From positions 1 through 64,000 of the forward strand of contig DATAHN010000110.1 in assembly GCA_036263155.1 (NCBI GenBank): DNA of 64,000 bases, in the 5' to 3' direction. Every line of letters starts with the position of its first letter. The first letter of the stretch is position 1. The stretch is from DASUBN01 sp036263155. GTDB taxonomy: Bacteria; Pseudomonadota; Gammaproteobacteria; Natronospirales; REEB76. Made by a program: the position numbers and the translations under genes. This document shows positions 1 to 8,835 of the stretch, in pieces. The notes beneath the pieces are model-generated. The model worked only from the letters and a program-made list of their open reading frames with translations, had not been told where the DNA came from and did not search any database.

Positions 1-1
1 C

Positions 2-448
2 CTGCCCTGGGACGAGATCAAGCCGAGCGACTACAAGCCGCTGGACTCCGGCCTGCGCAAGGCCCTGCCGCAGCTCGCCAGCGACCACGAGGCACGCGTC
101 GCGAAGGACCCGGCCTGGAAGCTGTTCATGGACGGGGTGCATGACATCGAGGCCGCCCGAGCCCAGACCTCCATCTCGCTGGTGCTGGCGGACCGCCAGA
201 AGCAGCGCGCCGAGGATGACGCCAAGCGCCTCGTGAGCCTGAATGCCTGGCGCAAGCTCAAGGGCATGCCAGCGGCAGCGACCCTCGAGGAAGCCCTCAA
301 GGCCGACAAGGCGGACGCAGACGGCGATGGCGATGGCGGCCTCACCGCCGATGTGCTGCTGGACGAGTCCGCCGCCATCGTGGCGGACATGGACGCCCGC
401 GGCCTCTTCCAGAAGCCGGATCCAGGGCTGGCCAACCGGGGCTTCTAG
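2..448 (+). CDS. prc: Carboxy-terminal processing protease, C-terminal part
   Basis: Only the last 148 residues are present; the gene enters from the left edge with frame 2 open. The visible part starts LPWDEIKPSDY and continues through a segment with HEARVAKDP and a later EDDAKRLVSLNAW. This matches the C-terminal region of the periplasmic tail-specific protease Prc/Tsp, where E. coli has LPWDSIDPATY and ARIAKDPEF at the same places. Prc degrades periplasmic proteins with nonpolar C termini and processes FtsI. The PDZ domain and Ser-Lys catalytic site would lie upstream of the window. The tail contains a short Asp/Gly-rich run before the last conserved helix. A hairpin follows 30 bp after the stop. 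Identification is from remembered family sequence, not a search. Confidence 0.9.
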   Translation: MPWDEIKPSDYKPLDSGLRKALPQLASDHEARVAKDPAWKLFMDGVHDIEAARAQTSISLVLADRQKQRAEDDAKRLVSLNAWRKLKGMPAAATLEEALKADKADADGDGDGGLTADVLLDESAAIVADMDARGLFQKPDPGLANRGF

Positions 449-477
449 CCCCTTCCGAAACGCCTAATTTCCTAAGA

Positions 478-499
478 CCCCCCTGATCTTTCAGGGGGG
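478..499 (+). terminator. Hairpin terminator after prc
   Basis: A perfect 9-bp stem (CCCCCCTGA / TCAGGGGGG) closes a TCTT loop. It lies between the prc stop and the RND-operon promoter. It has no long T tract, so termination strength is uncertain. Confidence 0.6.
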
Positions 500-505
500 C
501 CGTCC

Positions 506-533
506 TTGCATGTCTCAAAATCACTGTTATACT
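506..533 (+). promoter_or_regulatory. Sigma70-like promoter of the RND efflux operon
   Basis: TTGCAT at 506-511 and TATACT at 528-533 are separated by 16 bp, close to the TTGACA/TATAAT consensus and unusually A/T-rich for this genome. Transcription would start near 540, about 50 bp before the adaptor start codon. The -10 box lies inside the inverted repeat at 523-546, which suggests control by a repressor or activator. Confidence 0.65.
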
Positions 534-546
534 TGGCTATAACAGT
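523..546. promoter_or_regulatory. Perfect inverted repeat over the -10 box, likely operator
   Basis: ACTGTTATA (523-531) and TATAACAGT (538-546) are exact reverse complements around a 6-bp CTTGGC spacer. The dyad covers the predicted -10 element and start site of the RND operon. This geometry is typical of TetR- or MarR-type operators in front of efflux genes, but no regulator gene lies in the window, so the binding protein is unknown. Confidence 0.6.
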
Positions 547-593
547 ACCTTACTCCTGGCCCTCCAACCGAAACAATGACCCCGGGGCACACC

Positions 594-1706
594 ATGAACC
601 GCCAAACCCTCGCTCCCCTGTCCCTCCTCCTCGTCCTGGCCGGCTCCCTGAGCCTGTCCGCCTGTGGCGGCAGCGCCGCCCAGGCCCAGGAAGCCCCCAA
701 GGCCGATACCACCCCGGCGATCCCGGTGGAGGCGGCGGTGGCCCAGCGCGGCGAGGTGGCGGCCACCTACTCCGGCACCACTACCCTTGAGGCGGACCAG
801 GAAGCCGCGGTGGTGGCCAAGGTCGGCGGCACCGTGGCCGAGATCTACGCCGAGGAAGGGCGCGCGGTGCGCGCCGGCGACGCGCTCGCCAAGCTCGACG
901 ACGCCGAGCTGCGCTACGCCGCCGAGCAGGCCCAGGCCAACTACGAGAAGAAGCAGCAGGAGTTCGCCCGCAGCCAGACACTGTTCGACCGCAAGCTCAT
1001 CAGCGCCGACGCCTTCGACACCGTGAAGTACGACCTCGCGGTGCTCAAGGCCAGCTACGACATCGCCAAGCTCAACCTGGACCGCACCACCATCCGCTCG
1101 CCCATCGACGGCGTGGTGGCCCGGCGCCTGATCAAGGTCGGCAACACCCTCACCCCGAACCAGCAGGTGTACGTGGTCACCGACTTCGACCCGCTGCTGG
1201 CGGTGCTGTACGTGCCGGAGAACGCGCTGGCCCGCCTCAGGCCTGGCCAGCCCGCGGCGATCTCCGCCGACGCGCTCGCCGGCAAGAGCTTCACTGGCCG
1301 CGTGGCGCGCCTCTCGCCGGTGGTGGACCCGCAGACCGGCACCTTCAAGGTGACGGTGGAGGTCCACCGCAACGACCGCGCGCTGGCGCCCGGCATGTTC
1401 AGCCGCGTGAGCGTGACCTACGACGTGCACAAGAACGCGCTCACGGTGCCGCGCACCGCCATCCTCACCGAGGACGGCGAGTCGGCGGTGTACACGGTGA
1501 AGGACGGCGTCGCGCACCGCGTGGCGGTGGCGCTGGGTTACGCCGACGGGGACAAGGTGGAGATCACCCGCGGCCTCGCCAACGGCGACATGGTGGTGAC
1601 GCTGGGCCAGAACAGCCTCAAGGACGGCACCAAGGTGGCGATCGTGAACAACACGCCGCAGAAGGCCGTCGCGGCCCAGGCGCAGAAGCCGGCGCCCTCG
1701 GTCTGA
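594..1706 (+). CDS. RND efflux periplasmic adaptor lipoprotein (HlyD/AcrA family)
   Basis: The 370-residue protein is a membrane fusion protein linking an inner-membrane RND pump to an outer-membrane channel. The chosen ATG (594) gives a lipoprotein signal with lipobox LSAC (Cys24); an in-frame ATG at 576 would add six residues before it. After the signal come the first half of a biotinyl-lipoyl-like domain (VVAKVGGTVAEIYAEEG), an alpha-helical hairpin (about residues 95-160), the second half-domain (IRSPIDGVVARRLIKVGNTL) and beta-barrel and membrane-proximal domains to the C terminus. It is first in an operon with a small periplasmic gene and two RND permeases, like mdtA before mdtBC. No tolC-like gene is in the window, so the outer-membrane partner must be encoded elsewhere. 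Substrates cannot be deduced. Confidence 0.9.
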   Translation: MNRQTLAPLSLLLVLAGSLSLSACGGSAAQAQEAPKADTTPAIPVEAAVAQRGEVAATYSGTTTLEADQEAAVVAKVGGTVAEIYAEEGRAVRAGDALAKLDDAELRYAAEQAQANYEKKQQEFARSQTLFDRKLISADAFDTVKYDLAVLKASYDIAKLNLDRTTIRSPIDGVVARRLIKVGNTLTPNQQVYVVTDFDPLLAVLYVPENALARLRPGQPAAISADALAGKSFTGRVARLSPVVDPQTGTFKVTVEVHRNDRALAPGMFSRVSVTYDVHKNALTVPRTAILTEDGESAVYTVKDGVAHRVAVALGYADGDKVEITRGLANGDMVVTLGQNSLKDGTKVAIVNNTPQKAVAAQAQKPAPSV

Positions 1707-1739
1707 CACACACCTATATATAAGTTCGGGGGATCCCAC

Positions 1740-2297
1740 ATGAAGACGCAACCGCTGACCCTGGCCGCGCTGCTCGCCCTCGCCTGCCTCGCCGCCCCGG
1801 CGGCCCAGGCGGACGTGCGCCTCGACTCCGGGAGACATCACCACACCGGCGTGCGCCTGGACGGCGATGACGTGCTGATCCGCGCCCAGGACCGCAGCGA
1901 AGCCCGCATCACGCCCGCCGGCGACCTGTACATAGGGGACCGGCAGGTCGGCGTCACCGCCCCGCAGCGCAAGCTGCTGGTGCAGTACAACGCCGGCATC
2001 CACGACATCGAGCACCGGGGCCTGGAGATCGGCAGGAGCGCCATCACCCTGGTGGGCGGCATCATCGGCCCGCTGGTGACGGCGGCCCTCGCCGGCGAGG
2101 ACGACGATGAGATCGAGGCGCGCGCCCGCGCCAGCGCGGAACCGCTCAAGCAGCAGGGCCGCGAGCTGTGCAAGGTGGCGAAGGCCGAGTACCGCCTGCA
2201 GGAACAGATCGCCGAGCAGCTGCCCGCGTTCCGCCCCTACACGGTGATGGACAACGATTCCGACGACGACTGCCACATCGACGACGACGAGGTATAA
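1740..2297 (+). CDS. Periplasmic protein, DUF2884/YggN-like
   Basis: The product has 185 residues. It starts with a Sec signal peptide ending near AAPAAQA, followed by a His-containing segment (GRHHHTG), a beta-rich part (ITPAGDLYIGDRQV) and a helical part. The pattern of a short ITPAGDLYI strand, an RKLLVQYNAGI helix and a Gly-rich IGRSAITLVGGIIG stretch resembles my memory of the DUF2884 (YggN) family; this assignment is tentative. The C terminus is very acidic (DSDDD, DDDEV) and contains one Cys. It sits between the adaptor and the first permease, with a GGGGGA ribosome site and only 3 bp before the permease GTG. That placement is unusual for an RND operon and implies co-expression with the pump. 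Function is unknown. Confidence 0.6.
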   Translation: MKTQPLTLAALLALACLAAPAAQADVRLDSGRHHHTGVRLDGDDVLIRAQDRSEARITPAGDLYIGDRQVGVTAPQRKLLVQYNAGIHDIEHRGLEIGRSAITLVGGIIGPLVTAALAGEDDDEIEARARASAEPLKQQGRELCKVAKAEYRLQEQIAEQLPAFRPYTVMDNDSDDDCHIDDDEV

Positions 2298-2300
2298 GCT

Positions 2301-5300
2301 GTGCAGAACCCCAAAGTCCTCGGCATCGTCAGGCTCGCCACCGGGCGCCGCGTCACCATCGGCATGCTCACCCTCGCGGTGATCGTGTTCGGCTTCGTCT
2401 CGCTCGCGCGCCTCAAGCTGAACCTGCTGCCGGAGCTCTCCTACCCCTCCCTCACGGTGCGCACCGAGTTGCCGGGCGCCGCCCCCGAGGAGGTGGAGAA
2501 CCTGGTCACCAAGCCCATCGAGGAGGCGGTCAGCGTCATCAAGAACGTGCGCCAGGTGCGCTCGGTCTCCCGACCCGGCGAGTCGGACGTGACCCTGGAG
2601 TTCACCTGGGGCACGGACATGGACTACTCGGGCGTGGACGTGCGCGAGAAGATCGACGCGCTGGAGCTGCCCACCGAGTCCAAGCGCCCGGTGCTGCTGC
2701 GCTTCGATCCCTCCACCGAGCCCGTGATGCGCTTCGGCCTCACCGGCACGCGCAAGGACATGCAGGCCGTCGGCGCCGACGCCGCGGTGCAGCAGCTGCG
2801 CTACCTGCGCACCTATGCCGACCAGGACCTGACCAAGGCCCTGGAGGCGGTGGACGGCGTGGGCGCCGTGAAGGTGAGCGGCGGCCTGGAGGACGAGATC
2901 CACGTGCTGGCCGACCAGGGCAAGCTCGCGGAGCTGCACCTCAGCAACGCCGAGGTGGGCGAGCGCCTCAAGGCCGAGAACGTGAACCTCTCCGGCGGCC
3001 TGCTGCAGCAGGGCAACCAGAAGCTCCTGGTGCGCACGGTCAACGAGTTCCAGAGCGTGGGCGACATCGCCGACGCCATCGTCGCCACCCGCGACGGCCG
3101 CCCCATCTACCTGCGGGACGTGGCCCAGGTCGAGCGCTCCTACAAGGAGCGCCAGGCCATCACCCGCATCAACGGATCCGAGTCGGTGGAGCTGGCGCTC
3201 TACAAGACCGGCGACGCCAACACCGTGGCGGTGGCCAAGCAGGTGGACGCCAAGATCGAGGAGCTGAACCAGCACCTGCCGGGGGGCCTCAAGCTCACCA
3301 AGGAGTACGACCAGGCGGTGTTCATCTCGGACGCCATCAGCGACGTGATCAATGCCGCCATCATCGGCGGCTTCCTGGCGGCGCTGGTGATCTTCTTCTT
3401 CCTGCGCAACGTGTGGTCCACGGTGATCGTGAGCATCGCGATCCCGGTATCCGTGATCGCGACGTTCATCGCCATGTACGCCGGACACATCACCCTCAAC
3501 ATGATGTCGCTGGGCGGCATCTCGCTGGCCATCGGCATGCTGGTGGACAGCTCCATCGTGGTGCTGGAGAACATCTCCCGCCACCGCGCCATGGGCAAGG
3601 ACACGGTCGAAGCGGTGCAGCACGGCACCAGCGAGGTGGGCGGCGCCATCACCGCCGCCACCCTGACCACCATCGGCGTGTTCTTCCCGCTGGTGTTCGT
3701 GACCGGCATCGCCGGGCAGCTGTTCCGCGACCAGTCCCTGACCGTGACCTACTCGGTGGTGTTCTCGCTGTTCGCCGCGCTCACGCTGATCCCCATGCTG
3801 GCGTGCCTGGGCGTCACCGACGCCGGCAAGCTCAAGGTGGAAGGCACCGGCGAGGACCGCCCGCGCGCGTTACCTGAGGGCCGCGTCACGCGGTTCCTCT
3901 ATCACATCCCGCGCGGCCTCTCGACGGGCATCACCTTCGCCGCCAAGTGGATCGTGCTGGGTTTCGGCGGCCTGTCGAAGCTGATGGCGTTCACGGTGGG
4001 CCGCCCGCTGCGCCCGGTGTTCAACGCCTTCACCCGCGGCTACGGCCGGCTCGAGGACGGCTACCCGCGCCTCATCCGCTGGGCGCTCGGCCACAAGCTG
4101 CAGGTGCTGGGCGTCGCCGCCGGCTCGCTGGTGGTGGCACTGGCGCTGCTGCCCACCCTCGGCGTCGAGCTGATCCCGCAGCTCTCCCAGGGTGAGTTCC
4201 AGGTGAAGCTCACGCTGCCGCCGGGCACGCCGCTCGCAAGCAGCGACCAGGCCCTCGCGAGCCTGCAGGAGGCCGCCGCCAAGCTGCCGGAGGTGCTGAC
4301 CACCTACTCCGTGGCCGGTACCGGTAACCGCCTGGACGCGAACCCGGTGGACGCCGGCGAGAACACCGCCAGCCTCAACGTGGTGCTGAAGCCCGGCAGC
4401 GGCAAGCGCGCCGAGACCGCCGTGATGAACGCGCTGCGCGAGACGCTCTCGCGCATGCCCGGCGTCAACTACAAGTTCGAGGAGCCTTCGCTGTTCACCC
4501 TGGCGACGCCGCTGGAGGTGGAGATCGTGGGCTACAACCTGGACACCCTGAAGCTCGTGAGCAACGAGGTGGTGCAGGCGCTCGCCGCCTCGCCCCGCTT
4601 CGCCGACGTGAAGAGCACCATGCAGTCCGGCCAGCCGGAGATCCAGATCCACATCGACGCGGCCAAGAGCGCCCAACTCGGGCTCCTGACCAGCGACGTG
4701 GCGGACACGGTGGTCTCCAAGGTGCGCGGCGACGTGGCCACCCGCTACACGCTGCATGACCGCAAGATCGACGTGCTGGTGCGCAACCGCGACGACCAGC
4801 GCGCGAGCCTGGACGACATCCGCGGCCTCATCATCAACCCGGGCGCGGCCCAGGCGGTGCCGCTGGCGGCCGTGGCCGACGTGAGCCTGGACGAGGGCCC
4901 CGGCGAGATCCGCCGCACCGCGCAGCAGCGCGTGGCGCTGGTCTCCGCCAACATCGCCGAGGGCGACCTCGGCGGCGCGGCGGCGGAAGCCTCGGCCCTG
5001 GTGGCGAAGATCTCGCTGCCGGCGGGCGTGTACGTGCGGGTCACCGGCCAGAGCGAGGAGATGCAGAGCTCGTTCCGCTCCATGCAGTTCGCGCTGGTGC
5101 TGGCGATCTTCCTGGTCTACCTGGTGATGGCGGCGCAGTTCGAGTCGCTGATCCACCCGCTGGTTATCATGTTCAGCGTGCCGCTGGCCCTGGTGGGCGC
5201 GGTGCTGGCGCTGTTCATCACCCACACCACCATCAGCGTGGTGGTGTTCATCGGCCTCATCATGCTGGCGGGCATCGTGGTCAACAACGCCATCGTGCTC

Positions 5301-5609
5301 GTGGACCTCGTGAACCAGCTGCGCGCGCGCGGCATGGAGCGCGACCTGGCGCTGGTGGAGGCCGGCCGCTCGCGGCTGCGTCCCATCGTCATGACCATGC
5401 TCACCACCACCCTGGGCCTCCTGCCCATGGCGCTGGGCCTGGGCCAGGGCGCCGAGATCCGCGCTCCCATGGCGATCACAGTCATCGGCGGCATCCTGTT
5501 CTCCACCCTGCTGACCCTGGTGGTGGTGCCGGTGGCCTACTCGCTGCTGGACCGCAAGCCGATCCGCGTCCACGCGGATGACGCCGCGCACGAGGGCAGC
5601 CGACCGTGA
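2301..5609 (+). CDS. RND efflux permease 1 (AcrB/HAE1 superfamily)
   Basis: The product is a 1102-residue proton-driven transporter with a GTG start 3 bp after the preceding gene. The N terminus has TM1 followed by the conserved NLLPELSYPSLTV and PGAAPEEVE segments of the pore domain. The TM4 motif is LAIGMLVDSSIVVLEN, so the first of the two AcrB proton-relay aspartates (D407) is kept and the second is Ser. The TM10 motif is VVNNAIVLVD, with Asn in place of AcrB Lys940. Both variants are common in the VDNSIVVLEN-type branch of the superfamily. The cytoplasmic region between the two halves (about residues 505-590) is longer than usual and includes a hydrophobic stretch, WIVLGFGGLSKLMAF. It probably forms a heterotrimer with the next permease, as MdtB and MdtC do; this is inference. 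Confidence 0.9.
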   Translation: MQNPKVLGIVRLATGRRVTIGMLTLAVIVFGFVSLARLKLNLLPELSYPSLTVRTELPGAAPEEVENLVTKPIEEAVSVIKNVRQVRSVSRPGESDVTLEFTWGTDMDYSGVDVREKIDALELPTESKRPVLLRFDPSTEPVMRFGLTGTRKDMQAVGADAAVQQLRYLRTYADQDLTKALEAVDGVGAVKVSGGLEDEIHVLADQGKLAELHLSNAEVGERLKAENVNLSGGLLQQGNQKLLVRTVNEFQSVGDIADAIVATRDGRPIYLRDVAQVERSYKERQAITRINGSESVELALYKTGDANTVAVAKQVDAKIEELNQHLPGGLKLTKEYDQAVFISDAISDVINAAIIGGFLAALVIFFFLRNVWSTVIVSIAIPVSVIATFIAMYAGHITLNMMSLGGISLAIGMLVDSSIVVLENISRHRAMGKDTVEAVQHGTSEVGGAITAATLTTIGVFFPLVFVTGIAGQLFRDQSLTVTYSVVFSLFAALTLIPMLACLGVTDAGKLKVEGTGEDRPRALPEGRVTRFLYHIPRGLSTGITFAAKWIVLGFGGLSKLMAFTVGRPLRPVFNAFTRGYGRLEDGYPRLIRWALGHKLQVLGVAAGSLVVALALLPTLGVELIPQLSQGEFQVKLTLPPGTPLASSDQALASLQEAAAKLPEVLTTYSVAGTGNRLDANPVDAGENTASLNVVLKPGSGKRAETAVMNALRETLSRMPGVNYKFEEPSLFTLATPLEVEIVGYNLDTLKLVSNEVVQALAASPRFADVKSTMQSGQPEIQIHIDAAKSAQLGLLTSDVADTVVSKVRGDVATRYTLHDRKIDVLVRNRDDQRASLDDIRGLIINPGAAQAVPLAAVADVSLDEGPGEIRRTAQQRVALVSANIAEGDLGGAAAEASALVAKISLPAGVYVRVTGQSEEMQSSFRSMQFALVLAIFLVYLVMAAQFESLIHPLVIMFSVPLALVGAVLALFITHTTISVVVFIGLIMLAGIVVNNAIVLVDLVNQLRARGMERDLALVEAGRSRLRPIVMTMLTTTLGLLPMALGLGQGAEIRAPMAITVIGGILFSTLLTLVVVPVAYSLLDRKPIRVHADDAAHEGSRP

Positions 5610-8600
5610 ACATCACCGACTTCGCCCTCAAGCGCCCGGTCACCGTGATGGTGGTGTTCACCTGTTTCGCCGCGATCGGCGTGATCGCCTCGCGGCTGCT
5701 GCCGCTCGAGTACTTCCCGGACATCGAGTTCCCGTTCATCGCGGTGCAGGTGAATTACCAGGGTTCCAGCCCCGAGGAGGTGGAACGCCTCATCACCAAG
5801 CCCATCGAGGAGTCGCTCGGCACGCTCTCGGGCGTGAAGCGCATGACCTCCACCTCCGACGCCAACCAGGCCGAGGTGGACCTGCAGTTCGACTGGGGCG
5901 AGAACGTGGCGGTCAAGGAGGTGCAGGTGCTGGATAAGGTGGACGCGATCCGCGGCGAGCTGCCGGCGGACGTGCGCCACATCAACGTGCTGAAGCAGTC
6001 CGGCGCCGACGTGCCGATCCTGCAGCTGCGCCTGTCCAGCAACCGCGACCTCACCCACTCCTACGAACTGCTGAACCGGGTGCTCAAGGACCGGGTGCAG
6101 CGGGTGTCCGGCGTCTCGCACGTGAACCTCTACGGCCTGGAGCCGCAGGAGGTGCGCATCGAGCTGCACGCGGACGCCATCGCCGCCCACCACGTGGACC
6201 TGAACCGGCTGAACACCACCCTGCAGCGTGGCAACTTCACCCTGAGCGGCGGCACCATCACCGACGGCGGCGAGCGCCTGCTGGTGCAGGTGAACGACGA
6301 GTACCGCTCGCTCGACGACATCCGCCACCTGCGCATCGGCCAGGGCGACCTGCGCCTCGGCGACATCGCCGACGTGCAGTACGGCAACACCGAGCTCACC
6401 TACGGCCGCCACCTGGACCGCAAGTACGCCATCGGCCTGGACGTGTTCAAGGAGACCGGCTCCAACATGGTAGACGTGGGCCGGCGCGTGATCGCCGAGG
6501 TGGAGGAGATCGGCAAGCTGCCCGAGATGCAGGGCATCAACATGTTCTTCCTGGACAACCAGGCGGACGGCGTGAAGCAGTCGCTCACCAGCGTGCTGGA
6601 CGCGGGCCTCCTGGGCGCCCTCTTCTCCCTGGTGGTGCTCTACTACTTCCTGCGGCAGGTCGCGACCACCTTCATGGTGACGCTGGCGGTGCCGTTCTCG
6701 CTGCTGATCGCGCTCGCGGTCATGTACTTCATGGGGCTCTCGCTCAACATCCTCTCGATGATGGGCCTGATGCTCGCCATCGGCATGCTGGTGGACAACG
6801 CGGTGGTGGTGACCGAGAGCATCTTCCGCCACCGCCAGATCCACCCGGGCGACTCGGCGGAGCAGGCGGCCAGGAGCGGCGCCCGCGAGGTGTCGCTGGC
6901 GGTCACCGCCGGCACGCTGGCCACCATCATCGTGTTCCTGCCCAACGTGTTCGGCGTGCAGACCGACGTGACCACGTTCCTGAAGCACGTGGCGATCGCC
7001 ATCGTGGTGTCGCTGGTGGCCTCGCTGTTCATATCGCTGACCATGATGCCGATGCTCTCGGCGCGCATAAGGGCGCCGAAGCCGGCGAAGAAGCAGACCC
7101 TGGTGGAGCGCCTGAGCGCGCGCTATTCCACCCTGCTCGGCTGGTCGCTGACGCGCCGCTGGACCATGATCGGCGTGATCTTCCTGGTGATGGCCACCGC
7201 CGCGATACCGATCGCGCTGGTGAAGAAGGACTCCGGCGACAGCAACCCGACGCGCCTGTTCCTGCAGTACAACCTGAGCGGGCACTATGCCCTGGAGACG
7301 GTGGAGAGCGGCGTCAACCAGGTGGAGGCCTACCTGTTCGCGAACCAGCAGCGCTTCCAGTTCCGCTCCATCTACAGCTACTACGACAGCGGCCAGGCCC
7401 AGACCACCATCCTGCTGCGCGACGACCTCAAGGACCGCAAGAGCGCGAAGGAGCTGGAGGACGAGATCCGCCAGGGCCTGCCGAACCTGCCCATCGGCAA
7501 GCCTAGCTTCGACGACCAGTCCTCCGGCGGCGGCGTGCAGATGCAGCTCACCGGCGACTCCACCACCGTGCTGGAGGAGCGCGCCCACGAGGTGACCCGC
7601 ATCCTGGCGCGCGTGCCCGGCGTGGTGGACGTGCGCGCCGACACCCTCGCGGGCACCAAGGAGGTGCACGTGCACGTGGACCGGGAACGGGCCCTGCGCG
7701 CGGGCCTGGACGTGGAGCGGGTGGCCGTCGCCATCATGGTGGCGCTGCGCGGCGAGCAGCTGCCGCAGTACCGCGCCTCCAGCGGCGAGGTCAACATCCG
7801 CCTGGCCTACCAGAAGAGCGACCGCGAGACCCTGGAACAGCTGCGCAACCTGCAGCTCTACAACGCGCAGGGACAGCCGGTGCGCCTGGACTCGGTGGTG
7901 GACTTCAGCGTGAGCGAGGGCCCCACCAGCATCGCCCACGTGAACCGCGCCGCCTCCCTGGGCATCACCCTCGGCCTCGGCCCCAAGGTGACCTTCGACG
8001 AGGTACGGCCGCGCATCAAGGAGATCATGGACAGCATCAACCTGCCGCCGGGTTACCAGTGGTCCTTCGGCCAGGGCGTGCAGAACGACGACGCCGACAC
8101 CCAGACCATGATCACCAACATGATGCTGGCGGCGCTCATGATCTACATCGTGATGGCGGCGCTGTTCGAGTCGCTGCTGCACCCGGCCGCGATCCTCTCC
8201 GGCATCGTGTTCTCGATCTTCGGGGTGTTCTGGTTCTTCCTCATCACCGGCACCAGCTTCGGCATCATGGCCATGATCGGCATCCTGATCCTGATGGGCG
8301 TGGTGGTGAACAACGGCATCGTGATGGTGGACCACATCAACCAGCTCAGGCGCGCCGGCCAATCGCGCTATTCCGCCGTGGTGCAGGGCGCCACGCACCG
8401 CCTGCGGCCGATCCTGATGACCATGTCCACCACCATCCTGGGTCTCGTGCCCCTGGCGGTAGGCAATACCACCATCGGCGGCAACGGCCCGCCCTACTTC
8501 CCCATGGCGCGCGCCATCATCGGCGGTCTCGCGTTCTCCACCGTGATCAGCCTCTTGGTGCTGCCGACCATCTACGTGCTGCTGGACGACCTGGGGCTAT

Positions 8601-8674
8601 GGTCCACGAAGGTGCTGCGCCTCGCCCGGGAATGGAAGCTGCGCAAGAGCGCGCCGCTCGCCTCCGATGTCTGA
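5606..8674 (+). CDS. RND efflux permease 2 (AcrB/HAE1 superfamily)
   Basis: The protein has 1022 residues. Its GTG start overlaps the stop of permease 1 (GTGA), so translation is coupled. It begins MNITDFALKRPVTVMVVFT, the usual TM1 signature, followed by LPLEYFPDIEFPFIAVQV. TM4 carries LAIGMLVDNAVVVTES and TM10 VVVNNGIVMVD, again one relay Asp with Asn in the next position and no Lys940 equivalent. It differs clearly from permease 1, so this is not a recent duplication. With the adaptor it should make a tripartite pump. The 3' end overlaps a 53-residue ORF by 8 bp. Substrate is unknown; drugs, bile salts, fatty acids or metals cannot be distinguished from sequence alone. Confidence 0.9.
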   Translation: MNITDFALKRPVTVMVVFTCFAAIGVIASRLLPLEYFPDIEFPFIAVQVNYQGSSPEEVERLITKPIEESLGTLSGVKRMTSTSDANQAEVDLQFDWGENVAVKEVQVLDKVDAIRGELPADVRHINVLKQSGADVPILQLRLSSNRDLTHSYELLNRVLKDRVQRVSGVSHVNLYGLEPQEVRIELHADAIAAHHVDLNRLNTTLQRGNFTLSGGTITDGGERLLVQVNDEYRSLDDIRHLRIGQGDLRLGDIADVQYGNTELTYGRHLDRKYAIGLDVFKETGSNMVDVGRRVIAEVEEIGKLPEMQGINMFFLDNQADGVKQSLTSVLDAGLLGALFSLVVLYYFLRQVATTFMVTLAVPFSLLIALAVMYFMGLSLNILSMMGLMLAIGMLVDNAVVVTESIFRHRQIHPGDSAEQAARSGAREVSLAVTAGTLATIIVFLPNVFGVQTDVTTFLKHVAIAIVVSLVASLFISLTMMPMLSARIRAPKPAKKQTLVERLSARYSTLLGWSLTRRWTMIGVIFLVMATAAIPIALVKKDSGDSNPTRLFLQYNLSGHYALETVESGVNQVEAYLFANQQRFQFRSIYSYYDSGQAQTTILLRDDLKDRKSAKELEDEIRQGLPNLPIGKPSFDDQSSGGGVQMQLTGDSTTVLEERAHEVTRILARVPGVVDVRADTLAGTKEVHVHVDRERALRAGLDVERVAVAIMVALRGEQLPQYRASSGEVNIRLAYQKSDRETLEQLRNLQLYNAQGQPVRLDSVVDFSVSEGPTSIAHVNRAASLGITLGLGPKVTFDEVRPRIKEIMDSINLPPGYQWSFGQGVQNDDADTQTMITNMMLAALMIYIVMAALFESLLHPAAILSGIVFSIFGVFWFFLITGTSFGIMAMIGILILMGVVVNNGIVMVDHINQLRRAGQSRYSAVVQGATHRLRPILMTMSTTILGLVPLAVGNTTIGGNGPPYFPMARAIIGGLAFSTVISLLVLPTIYVLLDDLGLWSTKVLRLAREWKLRKSAPLASDV

Positions 8675-8828
8675 ACCGCGCCACACGCCGGCGGACGGCC
8701 AGGAGTGCTGGTGCCTGCAGTGCGTGTTCAGGCGGATGGCGGAGCGTGATCCCGCGACTGCCGCAGGCCTGAGGCCGGCGCCGATCCCGGTGCCCGTGCG
8801 GCCGCCCCGGCCGGATCCCAAGCGCTGA
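8667..8828 (+). CDS. 53-residue protein with CWCxxC motif, coupled to RND permease
   Basis: The ATG lies inside the last codons of permease 2 (ATGTCTGA overlap of 8 bp), an arrangement typical of translational coupling. The product begins MSEPRHTPADGQ and then has ECWCLQCVF, giving three cysteines in a CxCxxC pattern, followed by a basic helix and a Pro-rich tail. There is no signal peptide or membrane segment. The Cys cluster could bind a metal or be redox-active. I recognise no family. A strong terminator begins 8 bp after its stop, so it is the last gene of the operon. Codon use is like its neighbours. That it is translated is inferred from position and motif only. Confidence 0.5.
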   Translation: MSEPRHTPADGQECWCLQCVFRRMAERDPATAAGLRPAPIPVPVRPPRPDPKR

Positions 8829-8835
8829 AAAGCAC

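Noticed and set aside
537..3623. 1028-codon open frame on the minus strand opposite the RND operon
   Set aside because: It mirrors the plus-strand RND genes codon by codon, is very rich in His, Arg, Val and Gly, shows no domain, and crosses the promoter and operator. Long antisense frames are expected in DNA of this GC content.
5537..8398. 953-codon minus-strand open frame opposite RND permease 2
   Set aside because: Same His/Arg/Val-rich composition from antisense of a high-GC gene; no ribosome site or recognisable motif.
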